Translations under genes and position numbers: made by a program
Shown here: positions 34,324 through 43,867 of the stretch, one piece after another
How the letters are laid out: every line of letters starts with the position of its first letter
Position numbering within the stretch: position 1 is the first letter of the stretch
DNA from: Arsukibacterium ikkense
GTDB lineage: Bacteria > Pseudomonadota > Gammaproteobacteria > Enterobacterales > Alteromonadaceae
DNA length: 64,000 bases
Reading direction: 5' to 3'
Assembly: GCF_000987775.1 (NCBI RefSeq)
Contig: NZ_LAHO01000009.1
Location: 1-64,000, forward strand
The notes under the pieces: model-generated
What the model was told of the DNA's origin: nothing
Databases searched by the model: none
The model's input: only the letters and a program-made list of their open reading frames with translations

Positions 34324-35459
34324 TTTCGTACATCCAGGCCATATTTTTTTAAATCGACACAGCCTTCAATATGTTCTTCCTGCTGGCGTGATAAATCCAT
34401 AATTTTCGGAATAATATGATGGTGATGTACGCTGTGATAGAACAGTTTCACTTTCGGCTGGGTGGGCTTTTTCGGGTTATTTTCCAGCACCAGTGCCAAT
34501 TTGCCGGTGGTCAGTTTTACCACCGTTCCCGGCGGATATACGCCAATACATTTGATAAACAGCTGCAGTAACTCGGTGTCCAGTTGTAATGGTGTCATGC
34601 TAAGCAAATAGCGCGACGCAGCCAGTGGGCTTTGATTGCTGCCAGCAGGGTTTGTCAGTTTTTCATACTGGTTAACAATGGCCAGCATCTGGCTGCCTTT
34701 GGCGATCTGATGCCCTTTAATTGGCGGTGAGCCACTGCCATCGAGCAAGGCGCAGTGCTGACTAATCCACAGCGATACCTGACCCGCTAAATCTTTGTTG
34801 CGTTGCAATGCTGCCAAACTGGTGCTAATCGCAGCGGCATCAGCCTGGTGCATCAGTTCTGGTTTCAGCGCTTTGCCGACATCATGCAGTAGTGCCGCCG
34901 TGATCAGGGTTTTGCTGCGATCGCTTGGTAAATTAATAAATTTGGCATAGGCAGCAATGTAAACGGCGCAATTGACGCTGTGCTGCAGCAGGCTGTCGCT
35001 TTGTTCTGCAATCCGGGTTAAGCACAATAGCACGTCCTGATTGCGGCTAACCGAGTCGGATAAACCGGCGCTAACTTCATGCACCATAGATAAATCAATG
35101 GGTTGCTGGCTACGAGCCGCTTCAAGCACTAACTGTTGTACGCGCTGACTTTGCAGCAGGGCTTTCTCTGCCCGAGGCCATTCGTCTGCAAACAATTGCC
35201 TTACCGGAGGGGCATCTTCGTCGCTGCTGACAGGGGCAATACGATCTGGGATGGCTACTGCCGGCGTGTCCTCACTGGGCAAAAAGCGTGCTGGGTCGAC
35301 CAGAACAGTCACAACCCCTTTTGCTTTTAATTGGGCAATAGCCTGAGCGCTGCGGACCCAGCCCGCATGTTTAACAGTAACCTCACCGTGTTGCTCTGCA
35401 ACCTCAACAACGTAACTGCCAGGTTGCAGTTCAGTGACAGAGATTTTTTGATATGCCAT
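34314..35459 (-). CDS. HD-GYP-related protein with DUF3391, probably degenerate
   Basis: A 381-aa protein: N-terminal DUF3391 (ISVTELQPGSYVVEV, about 5-20) followed by an HD domain. H160 (LLQHSVNCAVY) and H192-D193 (LLHDVGK) are present, so the first metal ligands remain. Later HD-GYP motifs are altered: the usual HHE reads QHC (234-236) and DGSGYP reads DGSGSP (240-245), while the Asp of the later D-x-x-x-A-L-T motif is missing in IVNQYEKLTN. Cyclic di-GMP hydrolysis may be lost. It is convergent with gspB. Confidence 0.75.
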   Translation of the reverse strand: MAYQKISVTELQPGSYVVEVAEQHGEVTVKHAGWVRSAQAIAQLKAKGVVTVLVDPARFLPSEDTPAVAIPDRIAPVSSDEDAPPVRQLFADEWPRAEKALLQSQRVQQLVLEAARSQQPIDLSMVHEVSAGLSDSVSRNQDVLLCLTRIAEQSDSLLQHSVNCAVYIAAYAKFINLPSDRSKTLITAALLHDVGKALKPELMHQADAAAISTSLAALQRNKDLAGQVSLWISQHCALLDGSGSPPIKGHQIAKGSQMLAIVNQYEKLTNPAGSNQSPLAASRYLLSMTPLQLDTELLQLFIKCIGVYPPGTVVKLTTGKLALVLENNPKKPTQPKVKLFYHSVHHHHIIPKIMDLSRQQEEHIEGCVDLKKYGLDVRNYL

Positions 35460-35688
35460 CCAGTTGCCAGCTTAACCTTAATCCACCAAAAGTGTGCCAT
35501 TGTACGCTAAAATTACTTAACCCACCGTTAACGCGTCGACCAAGTGCTCTGGTTTTGCGGTTAAGTAAAAATAACGGTGCTTGATGGCACAATGTTGGTT
35601 AAGCATAGCAAAGGTGCATAATTTTGTTGTTTTTGTTTGTTACCGCCCTGCCACAGTGGGTAAAGGTTATTTTTGCTATTGATCAGTA

Positions 35689-35694
35689 TATAAT
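35689..35694 (+). promoter_or_regulatory. Possible -10 box of lrp
   Basis: A consensus TATAAT lies 33 bases before the lrp ATG. No good -35 hexamer sits at 16-18 bp, so activator help or a different start is possible. Confidence 0.4.
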
Positions 35695-35726
35695 CGCATT
35701 ATTAGCCACTTAGTCTGACAACCGTA

Positions 35727-36224
35727 ATGACGCTACCACTAAAACCAAAAAATCTGGATCGGATCGACTTAAGCATCCTCGATACCTTGCAAAAAGAAGG
35801 GCGGATAGCCAATGTTGATCTGGCGAAAAAGGTCAATTTAAGCGCCAGCCCCTGTATTGACAGGGTTAAGCGGCTGGAGAAATATGGCTATATTGAAGGC
35901 TACGGAGCCCGTTTAAATGCCGCTATGCTGGGTTTTGGTACTACGGTATTTATCGAAATCACGCTGGACAATACCACCAGTGCGGTGTTTGATCGTTTTA
36001 AAGACGAGGTCTTGAAAGTTCCGCATGTGGTGGAGTGCCATATGGTTGCTGGCGGTTTCGATTACCTGTTAAAACTACGCTTGCCAAATATGGATGCTTA
36101 CCGGATTATTCTGGAGCAAATTGTCGATTTGCCCGGGGTGGTGAAAAATCATACTTACGTAGTGATAGAGCAGGTAAAACGCGATACCGGGCTGCCGCTG
36201 AAAGCCAACGACAGCCTGGGGTAA
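35727..36224 (+). CDS. lrp: Leucine-responsive regulator Lrp
   Basis: A 165-aa DNA-binding global regulator of amino-acid metabolism. It has the AsnC/Lrp HTH (NVDLAKKVNLSASPCIDRVK, about 29-48) and a C-terminal RAM ligand domain (HVVECHMVAGGFDYLLKLR). Length and the sequence LDRIDLSILDTLQKEGRI match Lrp itself, not AsnC. The gap upstream (35460-35726) is long for this window and likely holds its autoregulated promoter. Confidence 0.9.
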   Translation: MTLPLKPKNLDRIDLSILDTLQKEGRIANVDLAKKVNLSASPCIDRVKRLEKYGYIEGYGARLNAAMLGFGTTVFIEITLDNTTSAVFDRFKDEVLKVPHVVECHMVAGGFDYLLKLRLPNMDAYRIILEQIVDLPGVVKNHTYVVIEQVKRDTGLPLKANDSLG

Positions 36225-36232
36225 GTGCCGTA

Positions 36233-36850
36233 TTACATCCAGCGTTCGCTTTCGCGACGCTTGGGCCACAATGCCGGTAACACCAGGCCGAAAATCAGAC
36301 CTATTAATAAAATAGCAGAACCAATCACCATCGGGTTTTGCCAGATACTGGTTTGGGTGGCCTCAAGTTGGGTTTTAAGCTGTTCATAGGAGCGATTCGA
36401 CTGGGCCAGTTGCTCCTGGGCATTTTCACGTTCAACAATAGCACTGTTCAGTTGACTGCTTAAGCTGTCGCGCTCTTCGGCAAGTTGCTGCAATTGCGAG
36501 CGCTGGTTGTTAAAACGCTCGGTCAGGGTCTCGAGCTGGGTGACCAGGCCGGGCGTAAAACTGACATATTCTTTCGGTAACCAGCCGGTTTTAGTACTGT
36601 CGTATCTGATCTGTACATAGCCGCTGTCGCGGTCTTCACTGATAAAGGTTACATCCTGCCCTGCGTTAATGGTACCCACTATCCGGTATTGGTTGCCCGG
36701 GCCAGAATGCAGGTAAACAAACAGGGCATCGCTGATAAAAGCGGGTTTCTCTGTACTGGTTTGCTGAGCGACGGTTGGCCAGCTAAGCACCAACAATATC
36801 AGGGGCAGGAAAAATATCCGGGAAACAGAGCTGCGAAATAATCTAAACAT
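36233..36850 (-). CDS. ygiM: SH3-domain and coiled-coil membrane protein (YgiM/TIGR04211)
   Basis: A 205-aa protein: signal peptide (about 1-28), bacterial SH3 domain (ALFVYLHSGPGNQYRIVGTI, KTGWLPKEYV), a coiled coil at about 105-170 (QLQQLAEERDSLSSQLNSAI and on), and a C-terminal membrane helix with a basic tail (WPKRRESERWM). It is anchored in the inner membrane, facing the periplasm. It sits beside ygiF and glnE, the same order as E. coli ygiM-ygiF-glnE. Confidence 0.87.
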   Translation of the reverse strand: MFRLFRSSVSRIFFLPLILLVLSWPTVAQQTSTEKPAFISDALFVYLHSGPGNQYRIVGTINAGQDVTFISEDRDSGYVQIRYDSTKTGWLPKEYVSFTPGLVTQLETLTERFNNQRSQLQQLAEERDSLSSQLNSAIVERENAQEQLAQSNRSYEQLKTQLEATQTSIWQNPMVIGSAILLIGLIFGLVLPALWPKRRESERWM

Positions 36851-36994
36851 AGGTATCCTAATCTATTCTAATCAGCTGCTACGCTTGAGCAGGCGCCAAC
36901 AAGGTATCCCGGATGATAGGGAGTTGTTAGCAAATTGACAAGTGTAAAAAAGTCAGCTGTACGGCTAACGGCCTAACATAGAGGATAGCCTACC

Positions 36995-37930
36995 ATGAGT
37001 CTGGAGCTGGAATTAAAGTTTTTATTAGCAGCGCCACAGAGTAAGCCATTGGCACGGTTGCTGCGAACTTGCGGTGAGCTGAAAGATAACGGCCAGGCCG
37101 CGTTGTTAAATGCCTACTTTGACACACCCGACAATTGGTTTCGCCGCCACGATATGGGGTTGCGTACCCGTCAGAAGCGGGGCCGCTTTGAGCAAACGAT
37201 TAAACTGGCCGGCCAGCAACACGGTGCCTTGCAAGCACGGCCGGAGTTTAATCTGCCTGCTGCCGGCATTGTGCCAGAGCTGGCTGCGTTTCCAGTGGAT
37301 ATCTGGCCTGAACAGACTGATGTCGGGAGGCTGCAACGGCAGTTAACGGAGCTTTTCCGTACCGACTTTATTCGCCAGAGCTGGCAGTTGAGTGTTGCCG
37401 GCACTGTGCTGGAAGTGGTTTATGATAGTGGCCAGATCGTTTTAGGCGACAACGTAGAAATTATCGCCGAGCTGGAGTTAGAGCTGCTAACAGGCAGCGC
37501 CACGACGCTATTTGCCGTGGCAGAGCAGTTAGTACAGCAATTGCCGCTGCGTACCGGCTGGTTAAGTAAAGCGGCGCGTGGTTATTTATTGGCTGATAAA
37601 CAGCAGCTTACCCCGCCTCTGTCACAGCAGTCAGGGCTGATTGGTAACTTAACAGCCCTGCAATGTACCGAAGCTTTGTATTACCGCCAGGCTGCAGCGG
37701 CCGGCACAGGTGCTGTTAACCTGCATGAGCTTCGTCAGGCCAGCCATTTTTTGCAACGGTTAAGCGAGGAGCTGGCGGTTTTGCAATATGCTGATTTCAG
37801 CCGGCAAGCTTTGTTGCTGGCAGAGCAGTTGCAGCAGGGGGTTATTGTGTTTGAACAGCCACGCTACAACCAGTTGCTGCTGGCACTGGCGGGCTTATTG
37901 TTGCAGCAAAGTGGCGTTGCCCAAGGCTAA
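36995..37930 (+). CDS. ygiF: CYTH-domain inorganic triphosphatase (YgiF-like)
   Basis: A 311-aa protein starting MSLELELKFLL, the ExExK metal-binding motif of CYTH phosphatases. DTPDNWFRRHDMGLRTRQKR and FEQTIKL carry basic phosphate-binding residues, and VYDSGQIVLGD and IIAELELELL supply the other acidic ligands. E. coli YgiF is about 430 aa with a full CHAD domain; here only about 100 residues follow CYTH, so the CHAD domain is cut short. It is 12 bases before glnE and probably co-transcribed. Confidence 0.87.
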   Translation: MSLELELKFLLAAPQSKPLARLLRTCGELKDNGQAALLNAYFDTPDNWFRRHDMGLRTRQKRGRFEQTIKLAGQQHGALQARPEFNLPAAGIVPELAAFPVDIWPEQTDVGRLQRQLTELFRTDFIRQSWQLSVAGTVLEVVYDSGQIVLGDNVEIIAELELELLTGSATTLFAVAEQLVQQLPLRTGWLSKAARGYLLADKQQLTPPLSQQSGLIGNLTALQCTEALYYRQAAAAGTGAVNLHELRQASHFLQRLSEELAVLQYADFSRQALLLAEQLQQGVIVFEQPRYNQLLLALAGLLLQQSGVAQG

Positions 37931-37942
37931 GCAGGAGACACT

Positions 37943-40744
37943 ATGGGCATTACAGATCAGTATTGGCAGCAATCATTTAATCAGCTGAACGGCGCTGAAT
38001 TGCCGGCCGGCGCGCAGCAACAGCTTAGGGTATTGCTGCAGGCCAGCTTATTTCTGGGCCGGACGTTATGCCAGCAGCCTGAACTACTGCCCTTGCTGCT
38101 GGATAAAACGGCGTTGGCAGCGCAACTATCGCAGCCCTGGCAAGACCCGCTGGTTCAGCTGGCAGCCACCGACGAAACCGCGGTATTCAGCTGTTTACGC
38201 CGCTACCGCAACCGGGCGTTAGCCATCTTATTAACAGCAGACATTTATCAGTTGCAAAGCACTGAACTGGGCCTGGCAAGGGTGTCCAGTCTGGCCGATA
38301 GCTTAATTAACAGTGCGTATCGCTGGGCCTATCAATTGCAGCAACAACAAAGTGGCACCCCCTATGATGAGCAGGGTAAGCCGATGCCAATGCTGATTTT
38401 AGGTATGGGTAAACTGGGCGGGCGGGAGTTGAATTTTTCCTCCGATATTGATCTTATTTTTACCTATCCGGCGCATGGCGAAACCCGTGACGGCCGCCGG
38501 CCATTAGAACATCAGCAGTTTTTCACCAAGCTCGGTCAGAAACTGATTGCGGCCTTGCATCAGGTAACGGCTGACGGTTTTGTCTACCGGGTTGATATGC
38601 GGTTACGGCCCTTTGGTGACAGCGGGCCGCTGGCGCTGAGTTTTGCTGCATTGGAAGATTACTATCAGGAGCAGGGGCGAGACTGGGAGCGTTATGCTTT
38701 GTTAAAGGCCAGAGTGTTGAACCCGGACGGGCAGCATAGTCAGGAGCTGCAGCAGCTATTAAAGCCATTTATTTACCGGCGCTATATTGATTTTTCAGCT
38801 ATTGAATCACTGCGGCGTATGAAACAGCTAATCGAACAGGAAAACCGGCGTCGCAACCGGGTAGACAATATAAAACTGGGGGCAGGGGGCATTCGCGAGG
38901 TCGAGTTTGTGGTGCAAACCTTGCAGCTGATCAGGGGCGGCCGTATTCCGCAACTGCAACAGCAAAGTTTATTGCTGGCACTGGATGGACTGGTGCAGCA
39001 TCAGATGTTAAGCGCGCAGCAGGCCAGAGAGCTGAAAGCGGATTACTTATTTTTGCGGCAAATTGAGCAGGCACTGCAAGGCATTGATGATAAGCAAACG
39101 CAAACCCTGCCCTCAGATAACACCGGGCGATGCCAGTTACTGAGCTGTTTAAATGAAACTGACTGGTCAGCGTTACAGCAGCGGATTGTGGCGGCCATGG
39201 CCCGGGTGCATCTGCAGTTTAAGCAGGTTATTGACCATGAAGATAGCCCGGAGCAGCAAGAATTAGGGGTGGGGCGGTTGTTGTGGGGCAGCCAGTTGCC
39301 GGCTGCCGAGTTGGCAGAGCAACTGGATTGGCTGGATACTGAAGCGGCTATCGCGCTGATTGAGCATTTGCAGGCGTTTCGCCATGACTGCCAGAAACGC
39401 AGCGTCGGGCCACGTGGCCATGACTTTTTAAGTAAACTTGTACCAATTTTACTGCATTTGTTGCAAACCGAGCAGGCCGACAGTCTGGTATTAACCCGGG
39501 TGCTTGGGGTGTTCCGGCAAATTATGACCCGTACCGCCTATCTGGAGTTATTATACGAAAACCCGTTGGCGTTGCAGCAACTGGTGCTGCTGTGCACCCA
39601 GAGCGGCTGGCTGGCTGGGCAACTGGCCCGTTATCCAATGCTGCTGGACGAGCTGATTGACCCCGAGCAGTTGTATCGGGTGGCTGATAAAGCCGATTAT
39701 CAGGATCGGTTGCGCCAGTATTTGTTGCGGGTACCAGAGGATGACTTAGAGCTGCTGATGGAAACCCTGCGCCAGTATAAACAAGCGCAACAACTGCGGA
39801 TAGCGGCGGCAGATATCAGTGGTGCTTTGCCGTTAATGCAGGTAAGTGATCACTTGACCTGGCTGGCAGAAGTGGTGATGGAGCAGGTGGTGACGCTTGC
39901 CTGGCAGCAAATGACCGCCCGTTATGGCTTGCCAGAGGGGGCTTCGGATACAGACCGCGGTTTTGCGGTTATTGCCTACGGTAAATTGGGCGGACTTGAG
40001 CTGGGCTATGGCTCGGATTTGGATCTGGTCTTTTTGCACCAGTGCGACAGTATGGGCAGCACCAGTGGTGATAAAGCCATTGATTCCAGACAGTTTTATT
40101 TAAAGCTCAGTCAAAGGGTGCTGCATCTGGCCACTACCCGCACTAACAGTGGTGTGTTGTATGAGATTGACACCCGCTTGCGACCATCGGGTAATTCCGG
40201 CCTGCTGGCGATTCATATTGCTACCTACCACCAATACTTACGTGATGAAGCCTGGACCTGGGAGCATCAGGCTCTGGTGCGGGCCCGTTTAATTATTGGC
40301 TCAGCGCGGATGGCTGCATTATTTAACCAGATCCGGGCTGACATTATTGAGCAACAACGAGAGCCGGCAAAATTACGGCAAGACGTGGTGGCTATGCGGC
40401 AGAAACTGCGCAGCCATCATGGCAGCGCCGACGATGATGTGAAACACAGCTTAGGCGGCATTGTTGATCTGGAGTTTATCAGTCAGTATCTGGTGCTGGC
40501 TCATGCTAAAGATTATCCGGCGCTTTATCGCTACAGCGACAACATGCGGATCCTTGATGCCGCAGCAGAGGCAGGCTTACTGCAACCTGAGCAGGTAACC
40601 GCGTTGCAACAAGCCTATCAGCTTTTGCGCGGTTGGGGGCACCGGCTAACATTAGCGCCAGCCAAAGTGCCCACCGAAAGCAGGCTGGCCGAGGCCAGAG
40701 CCACGGTGCACCAGGTATGGCAGCAGCTGTTCACGTCGCCATGA
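37943..40744 (+). CDS. glnE: Bifunctional glutamine-synthetase adenylyltransferase GlnE
   Basis: A 933-aa regulator of nitrogen assimilation that adds AMP to, and removes it from, glutamine synthetase in response to PII. Two nucleotidyltransferase domains are clear: the N-terminal deadenylylase GMGKLGGRELNFSSDIDLIF (about 152-171) and the C-terminal adenylylase AYGKLGGLELGYGSDLDLVF (about 677-696). GAGGIREVEFVVQ and GGIVDLEFISQYL follow each. The length is typical. ATG follows AGGAGA. Confidence 0.97.
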   Translation: MGITDQYWQQSFNQLNGAELPAGAQQQLRVLLQASLFLGRTLCQQPELLPLLLDKTALAAQLSQPWQDPLVQLAATDETAVFSCLRRYRNRALAILLTADIYQLQSTELGLARVSSLADSLINSAYRWAYQLQQQQSGTPYDEQGKPMPMLILGMGKLGGRELNFSSDIDLIFTYPAHGETRDGRRPLEHQQFFTKLGQKLIAALHQVTADGFVYRVDMRLRPFGDSGPLALSFAALEDYYQEQGRDWERYALLKARVLNPDGQHSQELQQLLKPFIYRRYIDFSAIESLRRMKQLIEQENRRRNRVDNIKLGAGGIREVEFVVQTLQLIRGGRIPQLQQQSLLLALDGLVQHQMLSAQQARELKADYLFLRQIEQALQGIDDKQTQTLPSDNTGRCQLLSCLNETDWSALQQRIVAAMARVHLQFKQVIDHEDSPEQQELGVGRLLWGSQLPAAELAEQLDWLDTEAAIALIEHLQAFRHDCQKRSVGPRGHDFLSKLVPILLHLLQTEQADSLVLTRVLGVFRQIMTRTAYLELLYENPLALQQLVLLCTQSGWLAGQLARYPMLLDELIDPEQLYRVADKADYQDRLRQYLLRVPEDDLELLMETLRQYKQAQQLRIAAADISGALPLMQVSDHLTWLAEVVMEQVVTLAWQQMTARYGLPEGASDTDRGFAVIAYGKLGGLELGYGSDLDLVFLHQCDSMGSTSGDKAIDSRQFYLKLSQRVLHLATTRTNSGVLYEIDTRLRPSGNSGLLAIHIATYHQYLRDEAWTWEHQALVRARLIIGSARMAALFNQIRADIIEQQREPAKLRQDVVAMRQKLRSHHGSADDDVKHSLGGIVDLEFISQYLVLAHAKDYPALYRYSDNMRILDAAAEAGLLQPEQVTALQQAYQLLRGWGHRLTLAPAKVPTESRLAEARATVHQVWQQLFTSP

Positions 40745-40756
40745 CGGTAAGCCGGG

Positions 40757-41323
40757 TTAACGGCTGATTGCCTGACAATGTTGTTGTAAATAGGGTGTCA
40801 CCCGATTCGTTACCACCACCGCCCGCTCGTTAGGACAAAAAAAGCTGACTACCGGCTCGGCAAAGTCAGGTGCAATTGATTTGGCAATATCATGCACGGT
40901 GCCAAGCAAGGTGCTGTCGGTTTGAAAATACTGCTTAATGACGTAGTCGCGCGGTAAGGTCCAGTACAATTCAATGCCCTCATTGCGGGCATGGTTGGCC
41001 AGGGTGGCTTTCAGGCTATCGCCAGCCCGAAACCGGCGGTCGGTAACCAGCCCTTGCCAGTTAGCCGGCGCAGGTAAAACGTCCCGGCCGCGTTGTGCCA
41101 GATTGCGGCTGAGCTGGCCACTGGTATCCGGCAGGGTAATATGAAAGTCACTTTGCTGACTACCCGATTGGCCACCACGAATTTTACTGTAAAACTCGGT
41201 AAAACCACGGGCAGCTGTATTCACCGTTTCTCGCTCCAACAGCAGCTCAGATTTAGTCAGTAGCAGATAAGCGCCGCCCAGCAGACTGCCCAGAATAAGG
41301 ATAGTGCGAAACCAAAACCACAT
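40757..41323 (-). CDS. TcpQ/PilL C-terminal-like envelope protein
   Basis: A 188-aa protein with an N-terminal membrane anchor (TILILGSLLGGAYLLLT) and a C-terminal TcpQ-like domain: FRAGDSLKATLANHARNEGI, ELYWTLPRDYVIKQY, and GTVHDIAKSIAPDFAEPVVS. In pilus and secretion systems this domain works with secretins. It lies 2 bases downstream of the lpxL-like gene on the same strand. Whether it belongs to an envelope assembly system here is unknown. Confidence 0.65.
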   Translation of the reverse strand: MWFWFRTILILGSLLGGAYLLLTKSELLLERETVNTAARGFTEFYSKIRGGQSGSQQSDFHITLPDTSGQLSRNLAQRGRDVLPAPANWQGLVTDRRFRAGDSLKATLANHARNEGIELYWTLPRDYVIKQYFQTDSTLLGTVHDIAKSIAPDFAEPVVSFFCPNERAVVVTNRVTPYLQQHCQAISR

Positions 41324-41325
41324 AA

Positions 41326-42282
41326 TTAGTGTCTCCCGCCTGAGTTGTCTGGTGCTGCTTTATATAATGATGGTGCGTCCGGTGAGGGCCGGGTTTTAAA
41401 GCGACGATGCAACCACATATACTGTTCAGGATGTTTTAATACGGCCTGCTCTACCCATTGATTAACCCGGGTCACATCGGCTTTGTTATCGCCACTGGGA
41501 AAATGATCAAAGGCTGGCAATACGTCAATCTGGTACCCCTGATAACCAGGCAAGCGATAAGTATAGACCGGGATCACTACGCAGTTGGCGGCCTTGGCAA
41601 AAAGTAAGGTACCGGTAGTCGTCGCCGTTTCGGCTACAGCAAAGAAGGGGACAAATTCGGCCCGGTTGCGGCCATAGTCCTGATCTGGCAAATAAAAACA
41701 CACTTCTTGCTCGTTCAATGCCTGGATTAGGCCTTTTACGTCGCGCTTGCCGACCATATATTTGTTGGCTTTATTGCGGCCATGGTATTGCAGGTAGTCC
41801 ATTAGCGGATTATTGTGCGGCCGGTAAAAGCCGACACTGGGATGTGTTAAGCCAAACACCCGGCATGCCGCTTCTAAGTGCAGAAAATGGCCGGCCAGCA
41901 ACAATACGCCTTTACCTTCTGCCATTGCAGCTTCAATATGCTGATAACCTTGCACTTGCCCCAGTTTGCGCACCCGCCAGGTTGGCCACCACCAGCCGAT
42001 AATGGTTTCAAATAACGCCTTTCCCGACTCGGCAAAGTTGGCTTTGAGCAACTTATGTTGCTCAGCGTCCGGCATATCCGGGAAACACAGGGCGATATTG
42101 CGTGCAGCGACTTTACGCCGCGAGCCCAGTAGCCTGTATAACAACGCTCCCAGGCCACTGCCCATTAACATTAGCAGCCGATAAGGTAACCAGCTGATTA
42201 GCCACAGCAGGCCCACGCCCAGCCACAGTAACCAGTATTGAGGTAACAGAAAACGCCAGCTAAAACGGGGAGCATTTACCAC
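41326..42282 (-). CDS. lpxL: Lipid A late acyltransferase LpxL-like
   Basis: A 318-aa inner-membrane acyltransferase that transfers a secondary acyl chain from acyl-ACP to Kdo2-lipid IVA. One N-terminal membrane helix (about 17-32). The catalytic H-x4-E is in GHFLHLEAACR (H132, E137). FYRPHNNPLMDYL and FYLPDQDYGRNRAEFVPFF are family motifs. The acceptor position and chain preference (LpxL, LpxM or LpxP) cannot be fixed by eye. Confidence 0.87.
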   Translation of the reverse strand: MVNAPRFSWRFLLPQYWLLWLGVGLLWLISWLPYRLLMLMGSGLGALLYRLLGSRRKVAARNIALCFPDMPDAEQHKLLKANFAESGKALFETIIGWWWPTWRVRKLGQVQGYQHIEAAMAEGKGVLLLAGHFLHLEAACRVFGLTHPSVGFYRPHNNPLMDYLQYHGRNKANKYMVGKRDVKGLIQALNEQEVCFYLPDQDYGRNRAEFVPFFAVAETATTTGTLLFAKAANCVVIPVYTYRLPGYQGYQIDVLPAFDHFPSGDNKADVTRVNQWVEQAVLKHPEQYMWLHRRFKTRPSPDAPSLYKAAPDNSGGRH

Positions 42283-42356
42283 TATGGCTGTCTCACTAGT
42301 AATTAATGGCGCTATTGTAACGAAAAAAAAGCTGTGGGAAAGGCAAAACTGGTAAG

Positions 42357-42382
42357 AGGTTCACCGCAAGCGCGGTGAACCT
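42357..42382 (-). terminator. Terminator-like hairpin downstream of tolC
   Basis: An 11-bp perfect inverted repeat, AGGTTCACCGC (42357-42367) and GCGGTGAACCT (42372-42382), around AAGC. On the minus strand it is followed by CTTACCAGTTTTG, a weak T-run. Confidence 0.6.
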
Positions 42383-42391
42383 TGTGTCAGA

Positions 42392-43753
42392 TTAACTGCT
42401 TAAGGCTTGATTGATAGCAAGCAGGTCTTGTTCCGACAGGTTACCTGCAGCCTGCTTTAACGACAAAATGGCAATAACATAGTTGTAGCGGGCGCCGGCT
42501 AAATTACGGCGTGCTTCAAACAGGTTACGGGTACTTTGCAGCACATCGACGATGGTGCGGGTACCTACCTCAAAGCCGGCTTCAGTAGCATTTAAGGCAC
42601 TTTCTGCCGAAATAACCGCTTGCTCCAGCGCACGAATAGTGGCGATATTGGCATTGATATCGTTAAAGGACACCCGCACCTGGCGCATGGCAGTGCGGTG
42701 GCTTTGCTCCAGATCCTGACTGGCCGCCACATAGTTAGCCCGGGCAACCTCTGTTGCCGCCACTGTGCCACCACCACTGTATAGCGGTACCCGTAAATTT
42801 AAACCAATACTATTGTTGTCAAACCGCGGTGGATTACTGCGTTGGGAGTTGCCACTAAAGGTTCTTTTGGTTTCATCATCTGAGGTGCCGTAGCTGGCAT
42901 CCAGGCTTAGCGTCGGGTAATGGCCAGCCTTGGCATTTTCAATATCATTCTGGGCAATATCCAGCGCCAGTTTACTGGCTTTAATATTCAGGTTCAGCTC
43001 TTCGGCAATGCTGACCCAGGCATCGGCGGTAGCCGGTGACGGTTGTACTGTATCAAACTTGGCCGTATCTAAACTGGCCAGCTGCTGATGATACTGGCCG
43101 GTAATTTCGCGCAGGGTCTCGCGGGCCGTTTCCAGCATATTCTGGGCGGCTATTTCCCGGGCTACGGCACTGTCAAACTGGGCCTGAGCTTCATGTACGT
43201 CGGTAATGGCGGTTAAGCCTACCGCAAAACGTTGTTTGGTTTGTTCTAACTGGCGCTCAATAGCCCGCTTTTCTGAACCGGCAAAGCCTAAATCATCGAC
43301 TGCTTTTAACACATTAAAGTAGGTTTGCGACACCCGTACAATCAAGGCCTGGGCTTCTGCATCCAGAATGGTCTGGCTTTGCATCGCTTGTTTTTCTGCA
43401 GTGTTCAGATTTTTCCAGTTATTCCAGTTAAAAATAGACTGGCTCAGAGCAACCTGGGCATTCCAGCCAGTGGTATCTACTTCAACGTTAACTAGTTCAT
43501 CTCCAATAAAAGTCTGGCTTTCGCGCATACTTTTGCTGTAACCCGCAGTTAAGTTAATCTGAGGCAGCAGGCTGGCTTTAGAAATGTCAATCCGCTCTCT
43601 GGCGGCATTGCGAATGGCTTCTGCTTTTAACAATTGCGGATCTTTCTGGGTGGCCAGCTGATACACAGTGGCCAGGTTTTCAGCAACAGCGCCGACGCTG
43701 AATACCGCTAAAGAAGAAAGTATTAAGGTACTTAAAAACGTTTTTTTCATCAT
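42392..43753 (-). CDS. tolC: Outer-membrane efflux channel TolC
   Basis: A 453-aa trimeric outer-membrane channel for RND, ABC and MFS pumps. A signal peptide begins MKKTFLSTLILSSLAVFSVG. Two OEP repeats follow, with family motifs LATVYQLATQKDPQLLKAEA, YFNVLKAVDDL, TAITDVHEAQAQFDSA, NSIGLNLRVPLYSGG and VGTRTIVDVLQSTRNLFEAR. The start ATG 43753 has AGGA seven bases upstream; a second ATG follows at once. It diverges from nudF, the same place as in E. coli and Shewanella. Confidence 0.95.
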   Translation of the reverse strand: MMKKTFLSTLILSSLAVFSVGAVAENLATVYQLATQKDPQLLKAEAIRNAARERIDISKASLLPQINLTAGYSKSMRESQTFIGDELVNVEVDTTGWNAQVALSQSIFNWNNWKNLNTAEKQAMQSQTILDAEAQALIVRVSQTYFNVLKAVDDLGFAGSEKRAIERQLEQTKQRFAVGLTAITDVHEAQAQFDSAVAREIAAQNMLETARETLREITGQYHQQLASLDTAKFDTVQPSPATADAWVSIAEELNLNIKASKLALDIAQNDIENAKAGHYPTLSLDASYGTSDDETKRTFSGNSQRSNPPRFDNNSIGLNLRVPLYSGGGTVAATEVARANYVAASQDLEQSHRTAMRQVRVSFNDINANIATIRALEQAVISAESALNATEAGFEVGTRTIVDVLQSTRNLFEARRNLAGARYNYVIAILSLKQAAGNLSEQDLLAINQALSS

Positions 43754-43867
43754 TACCAAGTCCTGGCTTAAAAGGAAACTGCCCAAATGATAACCTGTTA
43801 CGGTAAACTAAGTCAGAATTAAACCGTAAAGTTACCGTCAAGAGTGTAACAAAATGTGAGGGCAGAC

